Assembly: GCF_027409185.1 (NCBI RefSeq)
Contig: NC_084468.1
Location: 102,610,001 to 102,674,000, forward strand
Direction: 5' to 3'
Origin: Cynocephalus volans
Taxonomy: Eukaryota > Chordata > Mammalia > Dermoptera > Cynocephalidae
Length of the DNA stretch: 64,000 nt
A program made the translations under genes and the position numbers. Below the pieces are notes generated by a model. That model did no database searches. It worked only from the letters and a program-made list of their open reading frames with translations, and was not told where the DNA came from. Positions 56,775 through 64,000 of the stretch are shown here, in pieces. Positions within the stretch are counted from its first letter, which is position 1. Each line of letters starts with the position of its first letter.

Positions 56775-56845
56775 TTTGCTTTATTAATGTTGGTATCCTC
56801 CACATCAGAGTAAGTGCTCAATGGATATTTATTTAAGACATGAAT
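56775..56845 (+). mobile_element. L2 LINE, third part (terminus)
   Basis: TTGGTATCCTCCACATCAGA, GTAAGTGCTCAATGGATATT and GACATGAATGAATGG are the L2 3' end. Confidence 0.7.
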
Positions 56846-57009
56846 GAATGGATGAAGCTATGTGCCATTTTCATATATGCTGCTATAGTATCTCTTTTTA
56901 TTCAGTGGGATCTTTTCAGTGTGTCCTGGAGTAGATGTGTTTTTATTTCAGCCATTCAACTACATCTTTTGAAAGTTTAAACTCATTTTCTGGAATCTGT
57001 CAGAGTCAA

Positions 57010-57225
57010 GGTGATGTAGTCAAGTGAGTTGAGGGTTTTGAGTCACCAAGATGTAGATTTGAATCTCAGTTTACTAATCTAGCTATGTGAATTACTATTA
57101 CTTTAATAATTTTCTCTAGGACTTTGTTTTCTCAACTCTAAATATGTATACCAAGATCCAATTCATAGGGTTGATTTGAGAGTTAGGTGAAAGAACCTGT
57201 TAAGCACAGAATAAATACTTTAAAG
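57010..57225 (+). mobile_element. MIR SINE, sense
   Basis: TTTGAGTCACCAAGATGTAG, TTTGAATCTCAGTTTACTAA (B-box side), CTAGCTATGTGAATTAC and CATAGGGTTGATTTGAGAGT appear in MIR order. Confidence 0.7.
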
Positions 57226-57739
57226 TTTTAATTTCCTTTCAATTTTTTTTTTCTGATGAGATATTCCTAACCTCAGCTACATGCATGCAAAAATTTCTTG
57301 ATCTTGTTTTTTTTAAAAAAAAATTCTCTGATCTTATTATCACCATAATCGTTTCATAGAAAAAGATTGAGAATAACTGATAGGGTACTTGATGAGTATG
57401 AATCTGTCTAGACTGGTAGGTACCGACTTCTAAAGTTTTTTGTCTGTTTCCAACTCCTCAGATGTTCCCTCTTCCTTATCTACACAAAAATCTTAATATT
57501 TCTCTGGAAAGGACTACTATCAGAAAAGAATGTCATTCAGCACTGCTTTTCCTTCTCTCTACCTACTGTTTGCCCCACTACATATACATACATTTGTAGT
57601 ATAGCCAAACCATCTCCCTGATTTGTGTGTGTGTTATCCACTCAAGTCATATTTCTCTTGTTCCAGTGATAGTTGTGTACAAACTTCTATGTGTGTATCT
57701 CTTTTATTTGTGCCACTTGCCTGCATATCTATGGTTATA
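57226..57739. other. Unassigned DNA
   Basis: It contains a T8A9 palindromic run at 57307-57323; otherwise not recognised. Confidence 0.5.
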
Positions 57740-57860
57740 TTTCTCTAACACATTTTAAAAATCCTAAAGGCAGACATTTTATTTCTCTAGTACTGTCAAG
57801 CATATAGTAAGAAACCATAAAAATGCATTATTTCATAAGGATGAAAAGTAAAACTATGCA
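57740..57860 (+). mobile_element. L2 3'-end fragment
   Basis: CCTAAAGGCAGACATTTTAT and TACTGTCAAGCATATAGTAA correspond to the GAGGGCAGGGACC... and GTGCCTGGCACATAGTA blocks of the L2 end. Confidence 0.5.
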
Positions 57861-60307
57861 GAATAAAAACAATTCAAGATTTATCAAAATATGTGATATC
57901 TAAATATTTGTTGCATATAAGCAAATAAGATATGGCTTCACTTTCTTGTTATGAAGATACCCTTCATACAAATGTTGGTGATGCCTTTTGGAAGTTATTT
58001 ACCTCCATGTCTCCATAAACATTGATACTTATGGCACCTGGTGACAGTCATGTTTATAAACAAATAACTTATTTCGCTGAAGTTATATTTGGAATCCTTG
58101 GCATGTGTGACCTCACCTTTCTATTCTTTTTTGCCAGCCTGACCTTTCTCATTTCCATATCACCCCATGATACCTGTGGTGAAAATCTATCCTTCATCCA
58201 TTCGATGGCAGTCCTTATCTATCCTTTCCCTTCTTCTCAGTGTCCAAAATCACATATCACCATCCCTCATTTTTGACACTATGACCTATCAACAAAATCT
58301 AATCTATTACCATCATTATTGTAGATTTTGCTTTGATCCCTCAGTCTGAATAATATTTGTACCTGTGACAATATTCTCAGAAGGCTATTTAATTTCTTAC
58401 AAAATCCTCATCTGGCTAAGAATTTACTTAAATCTATACTATCTTTCCAGATTATAGACTTTTTTTTATGTCTTTCATTGTAAAATCATTTTCTCAGAGA
58501 TTCATACCACGCAGAAATGTTTTCACTATCACCTTCTGTGGCAGAGAATGTGTTTATTAACATTTATACTTCTTCTCTTCTTTCTGCACACACAAGTAAC
58601 ATATTTCCCAGCCCTCTTGTAATCGTGTGGGACCATGTGAGTTCCAGCCAATGGGCAGTAAGTGAACCTGAACTGTACCACTTCCAGGGCTGGTCTCCAA
58701 AATATATCACGTGATCTTTCTTGCTCTGTCTTTCCTCATCTCCCAGCCAAATGCAGCAAATCCTGACAACAACCCAAGGGAATATAAGGATTCTGATACC
58801 TGCATTAATTCAAATCTCACCTGCCACATACTTATTTGAACTATGCTGTAAATGAAAAAGAGAGCAGTTTAGTGAATGGGATTTGGGTATTTTGAGAATA
58901 GCAGTTGTTACTTGCCTCAATTAACACATTTTCCAAATACCAGGTCTTGCATTCCAAAGAGAATGTGACAACCAGTTCATTTTATTTCTCTCCATTTGCA
59001 CAATTTCCATTATTTTCCGTAACTTTATTGCACTCAGAATTTCTTAATATATCATGACAATTATTTCATATCATTTTTCTTCAGTAAACTACTTCTCAGG
59101 CCAGGAGCAGGATTAATAATCCAGTAAACTGAACTACATCCTAAATCCCCTTCTCTGATAAAAACTTATATCTTTAAATCCCTTATTATATATATATAGT
59201 TTTTCATATCATGCTTCTTGTATTTACTTTCCTAAAGAAATTCATCATAATGTTTGTTACCTTTTTGTTATTCTTATCTTCAAATCCCCTGTTCTCTTGC
59301 TTTCCTTCTGGCTCCATCTAAACATACTCACAACCTGAATCTATCTAATCACAAACATTTTCCATCTTCTGGGCTGCTGAGCTTTCCTGGAGAAAAAAAA
59401 AAAAATCACATAGTTCTGCCAGGTGAGGCAGATTTATAGTTTCCATTTTCAGCTGGGCCCTCAAAACTACCTGTCAATCTTTTTCTTCAAATGACTTTTG
59501 CTTTGATAGCCCTGACCTATATAATGGTGTGAGCACAACTCTCTCTTCTGCAGCATCTTGTACTGTACTTATTCTGGGCATCTCAGAAGAGACTTTTGCA
59601 CACACACATTTGTGAATTTATGCACTGCAGTCCCCACACTGTGTTATCCTACTCTCCCTCCTCTTCTTCAGCTTCCACTTGCCCACACATGCTTTGCACA
59701 CTGTTGCTTGGAAAGCCTCGCCACTGCCGATCACCATCCTGAAATGCCAGTTTCGCCACCAGGAAAGCTGTTGTGCAGGGTTGTGAGTACCTCTCCTCCT
59801 GGTAGAGTCAGAACGATGCAGATTTCACTATCAAGGGAGAAAAAAGGGTTTTTCTCTCAACCTATTGTCATGTGTGGTCACCTGAACACGAAAATAGCTG
59901 GGCTCATGGACACAGACTTTGCAAAGTTTCCTCTGAGATCCCGAGAACTTGTGGCCCTCACCCCTTAATCATAGGTGCTCGAGTTTCTTTGTTGATGCCA
60001 CAAAGGAAATAGATACATCACCATCTTCTCTATACTCTCTCTTTTACCCTCCATGTCTTTTTCCAAAATACCTTCTCAACTACAAGTTTTCAAACATAAA
60101 ATTGTGGGACAAGCTGACATAGTGTGTGAAGATTTGGAAGGAGGTTTTCTAATCTACTTATGGAGTTGTGAACCAAATATTCTTTGTTATCCTTATCTGT
60201 GTCCTCTCTCTTTATAGTCTTCTTGATTGGTTTATGAATTATGGCCATTCTATTCCAAGCCTTATTATGTTTAGTGTACACTCTGTAAAGGGAAAAACAA
60301 TGTCTCC
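57861..60307. other. Mostly unassigned DNA; one probable old repeat
   Basis: At about 58590-58765 the series TTTCCCAGCCCTCTTGTAAT, AGTTCCAGCCAATGGGCAGT and CACTTCCAGGGCTGG resembles a dispersed mammalian repeat that I cannot name. A 136-codon frame at 59558-59968 shows no domain and no sign of exon borders. Confidence 0.4.
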
Positions 60308-60590
60308 ATTTATCCATTGAGAAACATTTATTCATTCATTGAACAATTTCCTAGGGACTATAGTAATGTAGACGCAAATACTTTTAATTTTATTTTCCCT
60401 CTCCAGGACATACATGGTGTATATGTGCAACAGTTCAGTAAAGCAGTAAGTACAATAAATTGTTAAAATAGCTATGATAAAGTTCGGCATAATATAAAGT
60501 GGGGTCACAGAGGGGGGAGAAGTAATTCAATTTGAGATGGAAAAGTTTCTTAGAGAAAATTATATATGAGAAGTTTAAATTTGATTATGT
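60308..60590 (-). mobile_element. L2 3' region, inverted
   Basis: GAAACATTTATTCATTCATT, GTGGGGTCACAGAGGGGGGA and GATGGAAAAGTTTCTTAGAG follow the inverted L2 order. Confidence 0.55.
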
Positions 60591-60944
60591 AAATAGTGGC
60601 TAGCTCTTCTATATAAGATTATTGCAAGCATCGATGTTTATAAAACATGGAATCACTTTGACAAGTTCAGGAAGTAAAATATGATGGCTTGTTTTCCATA
60701 CAGATGTGTGTATCTGTAATTACACATGTATATGTAATAGGTTAATTAAAGATAGAGTATAGCCTTCTATTAAAGATAGAATATATTTTGTTCTTTTCTT
60801 ATTCTTTCCCTGCCACAGATTGGTCCTAGCACATTTGTGCAGTTAGTACAATGTGACCATAGTTTTTCTAGTTTACCCAGTATTGCACTCTGTCAACCTC
60901 CCTGTTTCTCACCTTGCTTGAAACTAAACTTTATTGTTTTAATT

Positions 60945-61090
60945 ACAAACATATAGAGAGCACCTATGTATATGCAAAATATGGTGCTATACACTGTGGT
61001 GGAGAAGACAAAAGATGTTTATGTTGATAGAAAAGTCTTGGACTTTGCCCTTATAGTGGTTTATATTAAAAGAGAAGGGACAAAATATTA
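60945..61090 (-). mobile_element. L2 3'-end fragment, inverted
   Basis: AGAGCACCTATGTATATGCA, GGTGCTATACACTGTGG and GGACTTTGCCCTTATAGTGG parallel the inverted L2 terminus. Confidence 0.5.
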
Positions 61091-61878
61091 TCTGAGTATG
61101 AAACAGACCTCCCTCATTTACTTTTTCATAAAGGAATCACTAGCATTTTTATTTTTAAAAATGCTTAAGTTTTTATTTTAAAAAGATGTGTTTTAAGTCT
61201 ATCAAAAGATAATAATCTTTCTCTCCTTGGAGAGAGTAGTTGAAACCAGATATAAGTAAAAATTAATAAAACACATTAGAAAAGCATCGTTTGAGAAGAG
61301 AATACAGCCCTAGATTTGTTATTCACAATAAGATATATATGATTCCTGCCATTTAGAGCAATACCACTTCAACTATTCCAAAGTAAAATAAAAAAAAAAA
61401 AAAAAAGTTACCAAGAAGGGCTACTAAGGAATAAAATTGAGGTCATTAGGAAGAAGGGTTTTTTTGTTTATTTGGTAGTTGCTTTTTGATTTTTTCGATT
61501 GCTGTTTATTTGGATAATATGTTAGCACTTGCTCGGTATCAAAAACAAAGACTGCAAGTACCTAGATGCTATACAGATACTTTATTCCCATAAGAGAGAT
61601 CTTCAATGATTGCCATTAAGGTCTACATATTACATCTTTTAGTGAGTTTATCTTTCTGGATATTGCCAGGTTAACAGAACCACACTAAGCTCTATGAGAC
61701 AAAAGAGTTTAACAAGGGAGTTAGGGCTTACACACACGTGGAATGAGCAGAGGCTGTGTAGATCATGATGGCTGTCGCTGGAAGGTCAGGGAAATGGTCA
61801 TAGAAGACAGCATCCTAGACAACAGAAGAAATGGTTATCCAAAGTTTACTTGGAAAAAGCCACAATTCCCATTTATCT
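61091..61878. other. Unassigned DNA
   Basis: An A17-type run lies near 61390-61406; otherwise not recognised. Confidence 0.5.
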
Positions 61879-62464
61879 TTTTTTTTTAGTTTTTTTTTTT
61901 TTTTTGGTAATGAATATTCATGAGATACAGAGCTGGTTGTCATCTCTTGTGTTCAAGATGAGAAGGCCAGATTCACACTGGCAGCTTGCCCATTACCACA
62001 AATTGTGTTTCTACCCTGTGTCCCCTACCCAATTATCCCACACACACCCCCTTCCCCTTTCCCCCCTCCCACTCCACTTTGTATCCTAAGGTATAGTCTC
62101 TCCCTCTGCAAGTCCCACGCACCACTGTGGTCTTTCTTTCCTCCTACTTTCTCTCTTAGCTCCCACTTATGAGTGAGTACATGCGGTATTTATCCCTCTA
62201 TGCTTTGCTTATTTCACTCAACATAAGTTTCTCCAAACTCATCCATGTTGCAAATGGGAGAATTTCATTCTTTTTTATGGCAGAGTAGTATTCCATGGTG
62301 CATATATACCACATTTCCTTATCCAATCATCCATCGATGGACATTTAGGTTGGTTCCATGTCTTGGCTATTCTAAACAAAGCTGCGATGAACATGGAAGT
62401 ACAGGTATCCCTTTGATATGATGATTTCCATTCCTCTGGGTATATACCCAGAAGTGGGATTGCT
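61879..62464 (-). mobile_element. 5'-truncated L1, second lineage, minus strand
   Basis: Two T runs (inverted tail), the 3'UTR mark ATGAATATTCATGAGATACA, a C/T-rich block at 62049-62075 and the last ORF2 codons in reverse, ending at GGGATTGCT. A 71-codon ORF2 piece (62275-62490) runs through the 5' breakpoint and is broken by stops. Same lineage as 29099-29728. No sure target duplication. Confidence 0.9.
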
Positions 62465-64000
62465 ATACACCTATGCATCTTAACTTGCAACAGAGAAGCT
62501 GGAAATGCCAGAGAAATCTGAGTAGCAGGCAGCCATGTTTGGAGACCAGGATCTCATGAGAGCACATGATCTCTACTTCTGCTTGTCTTATCAAGTGTGA
62601 AGGCTGCTCATTGGAAATGCTAATCTGGAACCACTTAGGGAATGGGATTCTAAGAGATGAAAAAATTTAGTACCTGGCATAGTAGTAATGCAAACTTTAC
62701 TGACAATCTGGCACAGGAAGGATTGAGTACTTTATATTTACTACCCTAAGACATTATTACCCAAAGTCTCTTTAAAAATATTTGATTATATGTTAAGTTT
62801 AGCATACTATCTTATAAACTGACTAATTTGAAAGCTAAGGAATAATGAAGGATATTATGCTTCCTTCATTGTCTAATACAATCTAATACACTGAAAACAG
62901 TATATTGAAATCTGCAGTGTATCTAACAAAAGTTGTTTTCATCAGCTGGTCACATTTAAATAGTGTCAAACATTTTTATTAGGTTGATAATATTTACCAC
63001 ATTATCAATATATGATTCTATCTATCACTAATTATGGTATGTTGAGTGTACTTGTTTTTATGTAAAATCAAAATATGTTGTCATTTCTATTCTCTAAATA
63101 TTTTTATGAGTAGGTATAGCCCTTGTTTTTGAATAAAAGAAATAACAAATAAGACACAATGCACCAATGCTCTTTTTATATATTTATTGATATATTTGTG
63201 ATTTATGTATATAGATGTGTATGCATGAGTGACCGCCCCCCCAAACACACAGGTATCATATACTTTCATCCAAGTTGGTAACTAACCATATCAATAGAAA
63301 TTCTATATTCATAGCAATCCAATTTTCTTATTAAGCATCATCTTCTCATTCTGAGCCAAGTACAATATCTCGAACTAGTGAAATTGATTTATTTTTAGCA
63401 CTGTCAATATTCCTAGAGGTAGAGCAGTGATGCCTTCTTAAAATAATTCTGCCTTCTGGGCAACAGGCTCTTTTTCAACATTAAATAAGACAAAATCAGT
63501 TTTGTAGCACCTTTTTATTGTGTGTAAACTTGCATCAAGATACTTCTTAAATTAAAAGTCAAATCCAGACTGACACTGGAAACACAGTATTGCTTGATAT
63601 CTGCTCAGAAGCTGTCAACTGCCTCTCCCTGTCAGATTGCCAGCTGCTCCTTCATGACTAGTTTAGGCTAAGGCATTACTGGTAGGAAGAGCTCCATGTA
63701 CAAAGGTCTCAATACTATATGACATGTGAGGGAGGAGTGGGATGGGAGGAATGTGAGAAGAGCTATCTGTTTTTGAGAAACTGAATTTCATACTCTTAAC
63801 TATGAAGATTATTTTAGGACATTTTCTTGTAAACAAATCAATAATTCAGAAATTCCATTCAGAGTTAGGTATGAAAAATCAAGTTAAAGTACTAATTTTC
63901 ATGAAAAATTGAGTCTATGAACCTTAAGCTATAGATTTGAGTAAAGTTTTTATTCTATTATATGCTAGGGAAATATTTTATCCTAGTATTTCTTTGTTTC
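62465..64000. other. Unassigned AT-rich DNA to window end
   Basis: No gene or named repeat. A C10 run lies at about 63236-63242 with its continuation. Confidence 0.5.

Noticed and set aside
56294..56836. 180-codon plus-strand frame
   Set aside because: It crosses a solo LTR in antisense and runs into the L2 terminus; no known domain.
59558..59968. 136-codon frame
   Set aside because: No recognisable domain, no splice-site context, composition like the surrounding noncoding DNA.

Overview
This window looks like a gene-poor, AT-rich stretch of a placental mammal nuclear genome. I found no host protein-coding gene, rRNA, functional tRNA or CRISPR array. Nearly everything recognisable is a transposable element or simple repeat, often one inside another. 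The best clue to the organism is a dimeric SINE (19153-19334 and, inverted, 51991-52163). Its second half is plainly derived from tRNA-Ile. Dimeric tRNA-Ile SINEs are known to me from colugos (Dermoptera, the CYN family), so a colugo such as Galeopterus is my working inference; a placental mammal is certain.

Layout. 1-4012: unique DNA, an old decayed L1 ORF2 (1210-2682) with a nested insertion, then two adjacent MaLR-type LTRs. 4013-9917: mostly unique DNA with old MIR pieces and a (CA)n tract. 9932-11613: a young 5'-inverted L1 with a 14-bp target duplication and an open C-terminal ORF2 of 436 codons. 12542-13030: a solo LTR. 13332-18171: a complete but inactive class III (ERV-L-like) provirus with two LTRs, a tRNA-Ser primer site, broken gag, pro, RT and RNase H, and no visible integrase core. 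18558-19990: an element that begins like an L1 5'UTR, ends in an A tail and carries one SINE. 20000-27250: mostly unique DNA with a (TG)31 tract, a MaLR LTR and a second solo LTR. 27377-28556: a young L1 on the minus strand. 29099-29728: a second L1 lineage, minus strand. 30030-31850: old L1M and L2 with a 31-bp minisatellite and a local direct repeat. 32186-32846: two MaLR half-LTRs head to head. 35627-36050: a MER20 DNA transposon split by an L1M tail. 40738-42790: old L1M split by an LTR. 43316-46776: MLT1 and MaLR LTRs, with possible MaLR internal sequence after them. 51977-52567: SINE and LTR. 55140-56840: a long L2 split by an L1M tail and a solo LTR. 60300-62464: L2 pieces and another L1. 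The remainder shows nothing I can name.

How the parts act together. No host pathway is encoded. The window is an archaeological record. L2, MIR, MER20 and L1M are the oldest layer. MaLR LTRs and the ERV-L-like provirus came later. The two L1s sharing a G-rich 3'UTR and the SINEs are the youngest. L1 machinery in trans presumably mobilised the SINEs and the A-tailed composite. Family names come from recognising consensus-like stretches by eye, not from a database search, and edges without a target duplication are approximate.
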